Origin: Chondrus crispus
Lineage: Eukaryota > Rhodophyta > Florideophyceae > Gigartinales > Gigartinaceae
Direction: 5' to 3'
NCBI RefSeq assembly: GCF_000350225.1
Contig: NW_005178809.1
Coordinates: forward strand, 293,337 to 357,336
Length of the DNA: 64,000 nt
The position numbers were made by a program, and so were the translations under genes. Shown piece after piece: positions 35,541 through 48,000 of this stretch. A model generated the notes under the pieces. The model saw only the letters and a program-made list of their open reading frames with translations. It searched no databases and had not been told where the DNA came from. Positions within the stretch are counted from its first letter, which is position 1. Each line of letters opens with the position of its first letter.

Positions 35541-35585
35541 GCCAACGCGTGCACCAGGTCCCCGACGCCCTGTCACGCCTCGTAT
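35541..35585 (+). pseudogene. Gypsy RNase H fragment
   Basis: Encodes QRVHQVPDALSRLV and matches gypsy-B at 27800-27843 with only a few mismatches. It is the tail of an otherwise absent gypsy pol gene. Confidence 0.8.
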
Positions 35586-35586
35586 C

Positions 35587-35651
35587 ACCGAGGTCTGCCA
35601 TCTCAACAACCTGCGCATGATGGGGTATCATAATTTGCATGAACGACACAT
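35587..35651 (-). pseudogene. DUF305-like fragment at the gap
   Basis: The minus strand encodes SFMQIMIPHHAQVVEMADL, close to the DUF305 hallmark (MIPHHxxAVxMA), a His/Met-rich helical domain found mostly in bacteria and some algae. It enters the gap at its 5' side and ends after about 20 residues, so the rest of the gene is lost or hidden in the gap. Confidence 0.55.
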
Positions 35652-35751
35652 NNNNNNNNNNNNNNNNNNNNNNNNNNNNNNNNNNNNNNNNNNNNNNNNN
35701 NNNNNNNNNNNNNNNNNNNNNNNNNNNNNNNNNNNNNNNNNNNNNNNNNNN
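35652..35751. other. Assembly gap of 100 N
   Basis: Exactly 100 unknown bases, the usual placeholder for a scaffold join of unknown size. Translations that cross it have no meaning. The sequences on either side (gypsy/DUF305 fragments and AP-3 mu) need not be neighbours. Confidence 0.99.
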
Positions 35752-35966
35752 CGCGGCCGCCGCCCCGTCTCCACCATGCACGGCCCCGCCGCGGCCCTCG
35801 CCCCTGCTGATCCCACCGTCGCTACAAACCCCACCGTCGCTGATGATCCCACCGCCTCCTCTACCTCCTGCCACTGCTAGCACATCACGCCACAGCCACC
35901 CGTGCCCGTCGCCCCGTCCGGCGCCGCGGCCGCGTCGGCCGCGCCGGCCGACGACGACGGCGCCGC

Positions 35967-37245
35967 CTACGAAGCGCGCACGGCCGCGCGCGTCTGGCGC
36001 ACAGGCGTCTTTAAGCTTTCCACGAACACCCCCGACGTCGAGTAACCGGGGATGCGGAAGCTCACCAAAATCTGAGAGTTGGCCGCAACGGCCGCCGACC
36101 CATCCGGCAGCGTAATTTTCCCCACGAGCGATGGCGTCTTTCCCCGCGGCACAGCCCCGACGTTCCATGTACATGTTCCAGATGTCGACTCGAACTGCAC
36201 GGTGCCGTAGTTGGCGCTCAAAGAGCACGGAGCCGAGCTCGGATAGTCCAATCTCTTTGCCGCCCGCCGCGTTCATTCTTTGAGCCGGAGGGAAACGACG
36301 AAGCACCAGACGAGGAGGGGGCGACGGCGGAGGCGAACGGAGGCACCAGCGAGATGGATACCGAGCCCGAGCACGCGTTATGGTCGAATTTGATCTGAGA
36401 TTGAACATCGATTGGCAAGTTGAGAGAGTTTGTTTTGCGGATCTTGTACGTCATCAGTTTGAACGGGCCGTCAGGCGGGACGAAGGCGAGCTGATCAGAC
36501 TCTTGGTATCTGTTGAGAAGGACGCAGCGAAAGCGACGTCATCAAATGGAGCGTTTGCTCGAATGCACATCGCTAGATCGGGGTTTCCCGAGAGTCTAGA
36601 GTTTGACTTTGACGACACCGGCAATGAGAAGATCGGAAAGGTTATGGCGAGTCGCGGAGTAGGTAGCGTGAATGGTTTCGATGACGTCAACGAAGATTTC
36701 GTTCTGGGGGTACTTGACGTTTGAGCGGCGCCATGGGGTGTGCGGAGAGGCATAAGACATGGTAGCCGCCTTGGCCGAGTCGGCGCCGAGCGATTCAAAG
36801 ACGCGATTGATCATGGAGGGCGGGGTGATGAGTTCTTTGAGTGTGTTGGGTCCAACAGTGAGCGGAGAGGCGTTGTCGAGCATTTCTTGAAGGAGCTCGT
36901 ACACAGTGATGAAGACGTCTTTGATGGCGTGCTCGTTAAGCTCCACAAAGTAGTCGACGAAGACATCGGCGAGAGACTCGAGTAATTAGGTCACGAAGAT
37001 AGGTTGGGTGTCTGTAAGGACGGAGGCTAGGAAGAAGTGGCCGTTGCGGTGCAGATGGATCAGGGCGCCTTTCGGGGCGGGGAGGAAAGGGGGCGCGTCG
37101 ATGGGAATGCCGCGCGCGGATTTGGCTGTTTGATTCCAAAATGCTCTGCTTTCCGTGCGACTGGTGTTGCCGCGATAGTGCTTTGCGATAATGACTTCGC
37201 CTGTACTGTTGAGAATAAAGATGCTATGGATCCTTCCATTTTGTT
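35967..37245 (-). pseudogene. AP3M: AP-3 complex mu subunit, broken
   Basis: The medium chain of the AP-3 clathrin adaptor, which sorts cargo to lysosome-like organelles. Reading leftward: a longin-like N terminus (IHSIFILNSTGEVIIAKHY); the linker (ITVYELLQEMLDN, PNTLKELITPP and the splice-like WRRSNVKYPQNEIFVDV); and the mu homology domain (LSGNPDLAM, FVPPDGPFKLMTYKI, YGTVQFES, WNVG, GKTPSLVG, SFRIPGYSTSGV). An in-frame TAA is at 36986-36988 and frame changes occur near 36598, 36535 and 36250. The breaks are too close for obvious introns, so this is a pseudogene copy or low-quality sequence beside the gap. The true start is unclear; an intron near 37245 is possible. Confidence 0.8.
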
Positions 37246-38049
37246 GTGGCAAGGCAAAGAACAGGCATGAGAACACTTTGAATCTGTGTGCACCGAACAA
37301 GACAATTAAAGCAATTGATTGCGATGCGAAAGTCGCGATGCGAAATGTGTGAATAGGTAAAGAATTGCTGCCCCGTCCTCTTGCGAACAAAGTTGGATGA
37401 TACTTGTCCCGATTTCTTCACGCATGCATGCACTTTCCGCGGAACAGTGAGAAGTCTTTAGCACATACTGTACAGTGGCACATCCCTAACCTAAACTCGT
37501 GCCTTGCTGCGCCCCACATCCCTCACTCTAACCCCGATAAACAACGGGGGCAGTGACGGTGCCCATGGGGATGGCATACCTTAGATGACGCCGAAGTCGC
37601 ACGGCACCTGGACGAAGCAGATGTGCATGGTGCCCGGCTTGGCCACATAGAGAATAGTAAAAAATATCCCCACCGAAGCTCAAAGCATTATTGAAGGTCG
37701 CTCTCTGTGCATGGGAATGCTAGCGGATGATTTCAAAAAATTCAGCGTGACCTAATTGTTTGCCACGGAGATCGAAAAAGTGTGTCGTTTTCGGGTGGCG
37801 GGCACATGGTTCCGATCGCTTGGCATGGCGGCTTTTCAGTTCCCTCAGATCAAACATGGTTGTCTTGCACATCAGATATCTCTGTGCAGAAGGCTGGTCC
37901 TTGGCCAGTCGATCATTGAAACCATTCTCGGCAGCATATGTCTCGAAGGCCTCTGCGTATTTCGGAGGTATGGCATACCAAATCTTGGCAGCGCTTCCGC
38001 GGTGAAGGTAGGAATGAGGAGAAGTTCTTTCCAGGTCAGCTGGAAGTCG

Positions 38050-38098
38050 CTGGAGTGTCCACGGAGGAGTTTCTGGAGCTCCTCCTTGGACACTCCAG
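38050..38098. repeat. 20-bp hairpin
   Basis: Arms 38050-38069 and 38079-38098 are inverted copies with one mismatch around a 9-base loop. Confidence 0.8.
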
Positions 38099-38395
38099 GA
38101 AATTAATGATGGAAAACTCTGACGACAGTGATTTTGAAAACTCTGGGTGTAGACAGCATGCGACAGAGAAGCAGGTTGATGCTGAGATAGGTCATGGGGA
38201 AAGGGACGGACGATGTTCGGCGGGGAGTGATTGGAGGAAGAGGATCAAGCTGTGGTGGATCGACAAGTGGGGCGAGGGGGGAATGTCACGTCGTCACCAA
38301 CCTTGCTGGCATTGTTCTAGTCCTGCGCGGCGATTGGCTGCACTGCACATTTCGGGCATGGCCAATAAAATTTCAATAATATCATTCCATTCCGC

Positions 38396-38446
38396 ACTCG
38401 AACATTGCCGCACTCGAACATTGCCGCACTTGAACATTGCCGCACT
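38396..38446 (+). repeat. 16-bp tandem repeat
   Basis: Just over three copies of a unit reading CACTCGAACATTGCCG, with single changes. Confidence 0.85.
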
Positions 38447-38825
38447 CGCCCGTCCCAAGTTGACTATTTCCCGATCCCGCCGTCATCCCACTCCAAATTC
38501 GCAAATCCTTCTTCCTACCTCTCCCCCTCCACCCCCTTTCTCACACGCTTCTTCTCATCTCCCCCCTTCACCATGATATGGTATACCCGCAGGCCGGTGT
38601 GGTCTCCCACAGCTCAACGTTCTCGCGCATCAAAACGGCTTCAAGGACCTGCACGTGTGTGACGATTGTACAGTACTGCCATGTGCAAGAACAAAATACG
38701 CCTCCAATCAGACCCGAGAATGAACTACAGCCACCGATGCAGGCCTGTTGGTAGTTGAATTGGCTGAAAACGAACAAGTCATGCTCTCTCGAATGAAATA
38801 ATTGTAACTGCACTGCGCCAGACAG

Positions 38826-41800
38826 GTGTGCTGTGCTGATCCTGATTCCGCCAAGCCCTTCTCCTGTCAAATGCATCTCAGTTTGCTTACAACTGGACGA
38901 TCGCACAGTTTGAATCAATACTTTGAAGACACCATGCGCTCGCGTAAGATCCTCTCTCGCGGTGAGAATCCGATCGATGTCAATCATAGCAGACGAAGGC
39001 GAGCACAAAACTCTGGAAGGTGGCTGGAATTTCTGCAGTCCCGCCCAGATCTACTTGCAGCTCTTTGCGATGGCAATCGCTCGCATTCTATTGCAAACCA
39101 CGCAGAAAACACGCCGCATTCGTTCTTAGGCGCTGACAATCCCCCCTCTCAGGTGATTACTCAACACTCCGGGCATCAAGATGGAGAAAAGACCGCTAGC
39201 CGATTGCATGAAGATGTCGCCAATATTGCCCGCCTCGCCGGACATGAGGACATTCATAGAAATCTGGATTTTTATCAGTCAGGGACCCTCAAACGCAGTT
39301 CTGCCACTGATCCAACACATCGCACAGCAGATAACGTTGACATTCCGATCATGGTAGAGTTTCCAGAATGGCAAACATCAGATATCTCAGATCAAAACCC
39401 TGAATACCAGTTGCCGAATAATGAGGTTCTTCCGGAGAAATGCAATGGTTCAGTACCCGGGACTGAGTTAGAATGCCTCCAGAAACGTCTGACAGACTTG
39501 CGTAAGGTTATTTCGCCGTGGACAAACATATTAGGTCTGGTAACTGTTTGTGGGAGCGTCAGGTACACTGTGAAACAGTACAATCTACTTCGAGATCTTT
39601 TGAAATGGAACAGTACCGGCTGGCAACTACCATCTTACTCGGCTATTCAACGCACGATCTTCCCACACATACTGAAATGGTGTCTTCCTCGGAGCTCGAT
39701 CGAACACTTTAAAATCGACATGGCGAAGGTAAAACCTACCCCTTCTAATTTTCAGGAATATGGAGAGAATACCGAAGAATTAAATCGGAAAATATCTGCC
39801 CCCGTTCGGGTTATTCTTCCGTCCGAGTGGGCGAAGCTTGATGTTCTCACGTATCCCCTCTATGACAGTATGTTCTGTCAAGGCCATATGAAGGACTCAA
39901 TTGAGAATTCAGAAATAGTGCGTGACCGAGCCAGTGTTTTGAATGCCGGGGAGTTCATTTTTGCGACCTTCAGGAGGAGGCCCGTGAAAGTATTCCCAGG
40001 AGCCAAAGGTCTTGTCGACATCAATTTTGTGCGGCCGCGAACTTCATTACTCGATTATTCCAAAATTGATTCCGTTGTGAGTGAGTACGAGGTAATAGGC
40101 TTCACAAATCATGGTTGCACATTGAGCGGGACTGTTTCGTCTGTTTGGTGCGTAGGTTCGGAGGATAGCATTTCTTCGAGTTCAGAACTAGCAAAAAGTA
40201 GAGCCCATGGCTCGGCAAGATATCTGATTAGGAAACTTTCAAGAGCATCGGCAATGAAGAAAATTAGAATGGAAAACATGTCAAGAGTCCGAAACCAGGA
40301 AATTCAGCTTTCAAGAAACAACCGATTTCGGAAGCGAAAACGGCTACGGAGGGAAGTCACTGTCCCGTCGGATCGTGATAATTTGCTCCCCGGGGATATC
40401 GTATGTTTGCTTCTCCCTGGTCAATCGCAAGACCCACTGGAACTTTGTGTGTTTGTCGTCTATAGATATTGGAAACATGAAGGTGTGAAATCTGTCCGCC
40501 TGCTGTTTGTTAAGACTTCAGAATTATGTGGCAGTGAGGAAGAGAATTGTGAAGAGGACTTCAGTCGCAATGAGGTTTCACGTTCGTTCGGCCATGATGA
40601 TTTGTTGGCAAGTCACGAAGTAGTGGGGCATGTGCGTCTCGACTGCAATGATGCCAATGATTTAGATGTGGCAGTGGGGCAAGGTCCAGATTCGTCCCTA
40701 AATCAAATTGCAAAGGTATACTGCAAGATGGGACACCGTATGTGGTATACAGAGTTCTCTTGTACTGTGATGACTTCCAGCCGCTTTCCCCGACGTGCCA
40801 GAAAGGGTCCGCAGGTGGTTTTGACATGCTGCCGCTCGGCTTATTGCCGCGTGATAGATCCACGCGCGCTGCTACAAGGCTCATTGGCCTTACTCCACCG
40901 GGTGTCAGCACAAACCAGCTCATGCTACATATCATCCCGGATTTGCTGAGAGCCTGCGTTGATGGGATTCAAGGAAGGTCACCAGACGGGGACGAAGTGA
41001 GGATTTTTATAGATGTTGTTGGATTTCTCGGCGATTACCTGGAGTCGGCGCATGGTGTTGACCTCTTAGGACATCGCACTAATTCACCCTGCACTGCATG
41101 TTCTGTACGCAAACACAGGGGTGCAGATAGAAGCTCTCTTGGATATACAACCATTTTACATGCTTCCAACTCTTCTGTCCTTAGAACTGCCGATCGGCAT
41201 TGGGCCCTTCGCGAGAGCGGTATTGACGACATTGATTGTAATCTTTTGGGAATGTATTCAACCACAAGAGTAAGCAATGAGTCATGCCCACTGCTTAAGC
41301 TTCATTCTGAGCTTCAGAAAGTCCGATCGGACATTCAAAGGGCCAATCATGGTGGACCAGTTGTGTCTGGGCTTTTCGACCCGTACCGATCGAATATCAT
41401 CGCTCCGGACCATCTGCTCAGCGGATTAGCCAAAGATATTATGCAAACTGCTTTTGCTGTTCTGCCTGGCAAGGAGTGGAAACAAAGAATGGATTATATG
41501 GTTTGTTCTGCGCTTAATGAAAATGGGCTCATACGGTAGTGTTCGACGTACCACGTTTCAAAAGGAACCCTGCATGGGATGAGTCTCTCCTCAACTTTTT
41601 GCATGCTTCTGTGCTGTGTCCCCGTTTACAGAAACATCATCAACGCCCTGAAGTTGGAAGATGAAGTACAAGGACGTGTTCTTGAAGCGCTCGAGTGCCT
41701 GAACAGACTGATTGGTTTGACGTATTGGTGGCCCGAGCAGGGAGTTGACCACCCTAACGATGTTGCATGCTTCGATCTGACAAAATCAAACAACAAGTAC

Positions 41801-42964
41801 ATTTGCAATATTCAAGATCTCGCCGTTTCGTATCTCGAACAAGTAGATGCGCTATGTGTGGAGCTGGAGGTTGCACGGAAACAATTAGACGAACCAAACT
41901 TACACAGACTTCTCGAACTGTACTTCCATTCGTTACCAGCATTTGGTCATGTCAAGCACTTTACGGAGCTTGTACTGGAGAACGCGCACCAGCCTCTGAA
42001 GCGGTGTATAACGAAAAGCAATCATCATAACCCACAAATTTCTGCTGTGGCGCACTGTTTGGGGAATGACTGGCAGGGAAGGATATCACTCTTGCATGAA
42101 GGAGTTAAGAAAAGCAATTCAGATTCTGAAGAAAAGTACAAAGGAGGTCTCCGAAGACTGCTTATAGGTAGCCAAATGACCGAAATGGTAGAACCGAACG
42201 AAGAACATCACAGGTTAGTTAAGCAGGCAGACGAGCTCGTCAACGCTGTCCTAGTAGAACCTCTACTTCATATCGTGCAGGGAGAAGGAAATGCCTTCCG
42301 TTTACATTCAAATGAGGTTACATGGAAGACATCTGGGAATTTGAAAGGAAGTGATATGAAGGCTATGCAGATCGGCACGAACGCTACCATAGATATACAA
42401 GAGCTCCTTTGCCATGGAGAAAAGCTTCTCCGAAAGTACTATTTGGAGTATGGCTACGGAGAACAGTGGGCTGCACATCTTTGCAAGAATGCGAGGAGAG
42501 TTCGCAATATGAAGTTTGGAAATGGTGGTCAGCAGTCGGCTTCGCACGAGTTAATGTATACTAGATGCGTAGTGGAGACATTAGTATCGCCAGAGTGCAT
42601 CCAAAGACCTGATCGACTGTTGTTTCCACAAGAAAATGGAATAGTTACAGTAGCACGATTTGCTGTGATTGGTATTATTGAAAGGAAAGAGGAGGAATCA
42701 CCATGGGCAGTGGTAATTCGATGTGATTTATCAAATGGCTTTCTCGGCACGAGACCGAACATGAATACCGCAGATTTCCAACTATTGTACCTCACGAATG
42801 CAGTCCGACGCATATCGATTTTCCATGCATGTGGCCATGATGGAGTTTTCCACTGTCAAATTGACCAGATATCCAAGCGGGTGGGACACAAGGGCAATAT
42901 ATTTTCTGGGGAATTATTTCACTGGTTTGACAGGAAAGCTGGATATCCACCACGAATCGCATGA
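38826..42964 (+). pseudogene. Tnp2/Plavaka-like transposase, copy E1
   Basis: About 1,370 codons homologous over their length to copy E2 (45086-49184). Shared blocks: LPSYSxIQR near 39640; LLYCDDF (first acidic residue, near 40757); GSAGGxxMLPLxLLPR; LGLTPPGV; GDYLE with a CxxC (TACSVRK) near 41035-41115; APDHLLSG near 41405; and PNLHRLLELY...FGHVKHF...LENAHQPLKR near 41900-42000. The order of acidic residues, the CxxC after the second, and the H..L.....FG....E..H..KR block recall the CACTA Tnp2/Plavaka DDE transposases; this is my inference, not a firm match. Damage: a -1 frame change near 40712 and TAG at 41537-41539. The long C-terminal part (to 42964) is intact and unrecognised. Confidence 0.6.
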
Positions 42965-43539
42965 ATCGGGCAGCTAATCATACAAAAATTCTTGAGGGCA
43001 GAGACAATGGTATATATTTTGATCACAGTTATTGGTTACTGTTTCCCATTTTTAATAGTTCTAAGATATTGTACTTTCAGCTTGCAGGTCAATAAGTCAT
43101 ACCCGAAAACCTTTTGTTTCCATAGCTTTTGACTCATTACTTTCAACGTAATTCCTCTCTGGATTCAGCTTCTGGTAGGCATCGAAATCTATCGTTACGT
43201 TCGAACAGGTTTATTGCTAACAACATCTTTTTTGCTACAGAAATCAGTGTCTACAGAAAGTATCAGTGGTTGTGTATCCAACGCATGAATTACTTCGGTG
43301 GTATTAAAAACAGTTGTTCCCCAGTAATGAGCTAATTAATGTGTATCTGTCCGACCATCACTCTGAATCAGCACATGTTTCGATTCCGGGGCAATGAAAT
43401 TGTTGCTCCAAACAATAAAATGATGCAATGTCAAACTATAATAGTATCTCTTGTAGCACTAGCTGTGTTGGATGCCAAATCCATCTATCAATGCTAGCAA
43501 CCAGTGATTCTGATGACAATTACTGATTGGCCTTTTGCT
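42965..43539. other. AT-rich spacer
   Basis: No frame above 68 codons. It should contain the 3' end of transposon copy E1. I saw no clear terminal inverted repeat. Confidence 0.4.
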
Positions 43540-44703
43540 TCAAAAAGTGTATATTGTTGTTGTCATAATACAGATCCGTTGCTCCCTAGCATGAATCAAT
43601 TGCTGCAATTTGAATACATCCCACTCTAAAAACCATGGCATCATATCTGAATGACATCGTTGTGAATTACATACACCCCGGAAGCGGTGGTTCGTCGGCT
43701 TCCAGACTGAGACGTGCTTCTGTCTGGGGCCGAACGTCGGCAGCGGGGCCGTGAGTGACTCTGACTCGGAATCCGATTCCGAGTCAGAGGGCGAAGACGA
43801 GGCTGAGCTCGAGTACGACGAGGAGGGTCTCTCGGATGGCGGGTAGGCACTCTTGCCCCCCTTCCGACGTCGAAAGTCGCCTTTCTTCCGGCTTGGCTTA
43901 GACTTTTTTCGTCGTCCCTCGCCATTGCCGTCGGAGCTTCCCCTCGAGTCGAGATTTCCTCCCGAGGGATTCCGGGAGGGTAATTCACCCTCACGGGGGT
44001 CCTGACCGGCGGGGGCGTCCTCTGGGAGCGCACTGGCGGGGACCAATGACGCCGTCGGGTCGGCGAATAGTTGGGGACCCGTCCCCACTGAGGGGACGGG
44101 TATCCCCGCGGCCTGTAACGCCGGGATCGTGACGTTGGACAAGAGTAAGTTCTCGTCCAACAGAGGTAACTACCGTCTCCGGGAGGTGACTGGCACTTCG
44201 CCCGAGGGGGGAGTTGTGGTAACTCCGCCAATGGCCGGAGGCTTAACAGCAGCAATGGCTGGGGTGGGCGCCGCCGATCCGTCCTGAGTGACAGGCGCCG
44301 GATCGGGGCGGTACGTCTTGAAGACGGATAATTCCTGACGGAGGGACTTGAATTCCTCCGTTACAGTAGCGATCTCTGTTTTCAGAGGGAGGATCGCCTC
44401 CTCGACCCTGGCCTCGATGTCTTCTTGCCAGGCCTTGGTCAATACGCCTTCCAGGGCGGAGAGGCGATCGCGCTCGCGCGCGGATTGTACATCCACCTGC
44501 GTGGCGACGGTTTCCTCCACGAAGGAGTTGAGGTTCTCTCGCAGCGCCGACGAGTGCGCTGCGAGTTTCTCCGCCACAGTTGTGAGCGTAAACCTTTCGG
44601 CTTCTCGGAGCGCCTCACGGCCGCTCCGAGTTATCCACGCCACTACGGGTGCAGGAACGTCTCGGGGACGGGTTTCTCGGGAACTCTCTGACCCGGACAC
44701 CAT
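43540..44703 (-). pseudogene. Gypsy-D gag fragment
   Basis: A gag frame starting MVSGSESS at 44703, with a helical, coiled-coil-like N-terminal half (about 44640-44300), a Pro-rich linker and a basic Lys/Arg/Ser-rich region ending SDSESDSESES near 43765. One in-frame TAG is at 44170-44172. Homology to a gag ends near 43680, where unrelated AT-rich sequence begins, so capsid, pol and the second LTR are missing. The layout resembles gypsy-A and -B gag N termini. Confidence 0.65.
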
Positions 44704-45061
44704 GACTATATAGTAGTCGACGTCGTAATAATACTAATTAATAATAATTAATTAATAATAATTAATTAAAACACGGTAATAAATACCGGCGTACTAGCAT
44801 AGACGCTATACAGTACGCAATACCCACCTGTATAGGGTTATGATACCCGCTCACACGTGGGGATCGACACGCCTAGACGTGGAGTGACAGACTGTCCGTA
44901 CTTCGACAGGGCTTACACCCGGCCATGCCTGGGTGGGTAGTTACACGATTACACGTGGTACAGGTACACGAATATCCGTGGTGTACACGTGGGAGGCGCA
45001 CCCGTGAGGGTGGCATCCCGCGTATGCCTCGCGAATGAGGGAGGCGTACCAGTGCACTACA
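44704..45061 (-). repeat. LTR of gypsy-D (inner limit uncertain)
   Basis: On the minus strand it starts TGTAGTGCACTGG at 45061 and runs toward the gag start. It shares its first nine bases with the solo LTR at 47883-48821. It contains an AT-rich tract (44735-44775) and several CACGTG sites. The outer flank CTGAA (45062-45066) abuts the transposase coding sequence it interrupts. Confidence 0.55.
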
Positions 45062-45085
45062 CTGAAGGAGTACTTTTCTGACCGG

Positions 45086-48000
45086 TCAAGAATGTCCAAA
45101 GTCGTTTTCAACTTCCTGTGAAAAGGGGTTCTCCAACATATTTTCTGTCAGTGCCGCGAGACGGTCCTGCCAGTCGTCAGAAAGAGCATGCTGTACTGCT
45201 TGTAAATGGGGGTTCCTTCTGGTAGAACGAGAAATGCCTCGTTTTAATGGCTGATGGGCAAACTCAAATACGAGCTCACCGAAATGACGAACATGACCCA
45301 TCGCTGCGACTGAGTGAGTATACAGCTCAATTAGCCTGTGCAAGTTCGGTTTATCTATGTTCTTCTTCGCCACTTCAGAATGACCACAAAGCTTATCACA
45401 CGAAGAAACGTACTGACGAGACATGTCCTGTAACTCGACGGTACTCGCCCGACCAAGATCTGAGTTGAACAGCCTCACCGCATCTGCTCCATCAACCAAA
45501 AGGCTTGGATACCAACAGGTTTTTGCTACTACGGCTGAGTAAAGTTGTAGGCATTTCACAGCATTTAGAAGCGCATTAGATTCTTCATCATTTCGCCCTG
45601 TTCCACAGTCCATCGTTTCGCCGCAAAAGTCTTGAAAATATTATCCACAACGACAAGTGTGCAGAACACACCACTTATCGACGTAGAGAAGAGCTTCTTA
45701 CCCTTGAAATCATACAATTTGTTTTGAATCACAAGATTGTTTGATCGGAGCGCATCGCAAATCAGTGATTCAACATGTCGCACAGCTTTTTCATCATGAA
45801 GTAGCATGAAGCAAGTCGTTAGAATATTCGTAGCGTTACCAGAAAGCAAATGGTCAGGTGCCACCAAAACGGAACGGTAAGGGTCGAACGTGGCGTTGAA
45901 GATTGGATGGCCACAACTTGCGCTCGGTATTTTACCGCTGGACTGCGCACGTTTCAGTTTCTGATATAATAAAAGCAAAGGACTACGAGAAAACTTGCCA
46001 GATGATTCTTGCTCCATACCAAGGTGATGTAGTAACGAAAGAAATTCCTTCTTATTCATGTTTGCCCCACGAACAGCATCTGTTCTTGGACCTGAACGAA
46101 AGCTGCAGAAATCTGCACTGTGCTCTTCGGTGGTAAAGCCATGATTGGACAGTGATGGATCCAGTTTCTGAACTCTAAAAGAACAAAGATGACAGGCTGC
46201 GTCGGCATTATGGCCGAGCAAGTCTGAAACATGGGAAATTTCGAGAAAATCGGCAACGTATGCCACGAACTGGATGAAAGCAGTGATTGCCCGTCCAGAT
46301 CCATCAACAGTTTTAATACCATCGGTTGCTGCAGTCTCGAGATCTTCTGATATGAGGCGTAGAACTTCACTGGATTCTACTCCCGGGGGAGTGAGTCCGA
46401 GCAACTTGACAGACTTTCGGCCGGTGCCATGCCTCGGTAATAAGTTGAGAGGAAGCATGTAAATTCCTCCTGCTGAACCTTGTTTCTCCTTGTATTGAGA
46501 GAACCCGTCAGAGTACAGTAGTATTCTGTAAACAAAGAAACGAGTTCCATCCAGAAGAGTACCAGTAGACATGTCACATGGACATTAAAATTCATCGACA
46601 TAATTTCTAACTACTATTGTGTCCATTTTGGGTACGTCTTCATGTGATGAGTTACAAAGTGGGTCACTCTGTTGCTCTGGATTTAACAGAATGTCAAACA
46701 CCATCTGTTTAAACGCTCTGCACCACTGGAATGTACGTCCTTCTCTGCTGTTGGAAGTAGTTGGAACCCAAACAATTTCAATAGGCCATGTTGTTCCAGT
46801 ATTTCTGCAAAGTCTGTGTGAAAGAAAGCATACGTGATCTGATATAGACAAATAGAGCTGAGTGCAAAGATCACTCTCCTTCATGAATTCCTCGCCGCCA
46901 GGGCCCCAGAAATGACCAATGTCCGAATCGGCGTTCAGTCTAGATTCAGAGCTCACCAGTACAGTTTTACCGATGTTAGCACGCAGAAGATAGTCGGATC
47001 CATCTACCCTTATGAAAGAGAGTCCGCTGACGGAATGAGAAGAATATCTGGTGCTTCCCGTAGACCCGTCTCGTCGCCCGGGCATACTTGACATAGCAAT
47101 ATTCACAGATGTCCCGACCTTGTGAAAAGAGGAACGAGAAAAGTCTTCGTGTTGTTTCGAGAACGCAAGAAAGTTTGGCTGACATAACACTGCATTCCTC
47201 CTTGAAACCATTAGAATTCTGTTAGCAGTAGAAAAAACTGGATCCAGAACACCACCTTTGGCTTCAGCCAAGCATCCCTGCTCCAAGAGCATCCACGTAG
47301 GTCCCAATGATACATCCCGCCGCGCCCAAGAGCTTGGTAGAATAACCTCGGCCTCAGCAACAGCCGAATTCGGATGAGGATTCATCGATGAATCAGAACG
47401 AAATACTGGGGAAGTCGATTGCCTGGCACCGGCTTTTTTCAAATCGACAGGAAAGGCACACCTTCGAGAAACGGGAAAGCTTTTTTCGCGCAAGTAAGGC
47501 AAAAGGTTGCGCTGGATGGACGAGTATGAAGGCAAGGGCTTTTCGTTGGGCGCATATCTTCCAAGTACCCAGTTCACAGTGTCCCGGAAGTATTCGAATT
47601 GATCGATCGTGAACCTGTTCGTACCACTGACGGCTAACAATGACAACAATTGCTGCCACGTTGAGATGCATCTCCGGTCCAAAGGGTTTTCCTCACAAGA
47701 AGCGTGCACATCTAAAGTAGGTGATGCGGGCAATGCGCCATCGATAAACGCATCTTCTCGTGTATCAAAATTGGATGCAGAAGACTCGTCCTTTTCTTCA
47801 TCCTGATTGGGCCCCTTGGTTTCAAGTGGATCTTTCGTTAACTCAAGAGGTGTACGGTGAACCCAACCAATATGCGGCTGAGTGTAGTGCAATGCGCCTG
47901 TTAGGCAGAGACCAAGGTCCGACGGTCCAACACAAACAACAGCAACAAAAACACCAACTGCCAACGGCACAGCGCTACGGAGTGTTCGAAGCTCCCTGTC

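Larger units (their letters stand above)
37246..38825. other. Non-coding stretch with hairpin and minisatellite
   Basis: Several frames of 60-210 codons overlap here, but none is recognisable and the longest (37938-38576) runs through simple repeats. It should hold the promoter of AP-3 mu and the left end of the next transposon. A hairpin (38050-38098) and a 16-bp tandem repeat (38396-38446) are listed separately. Confidence 0.4.

Noticed and set aside
35425-36408. Frames running through the N gap
   Set aside because: The gap has unknown sequence and length, so continuity across it is meaningless.
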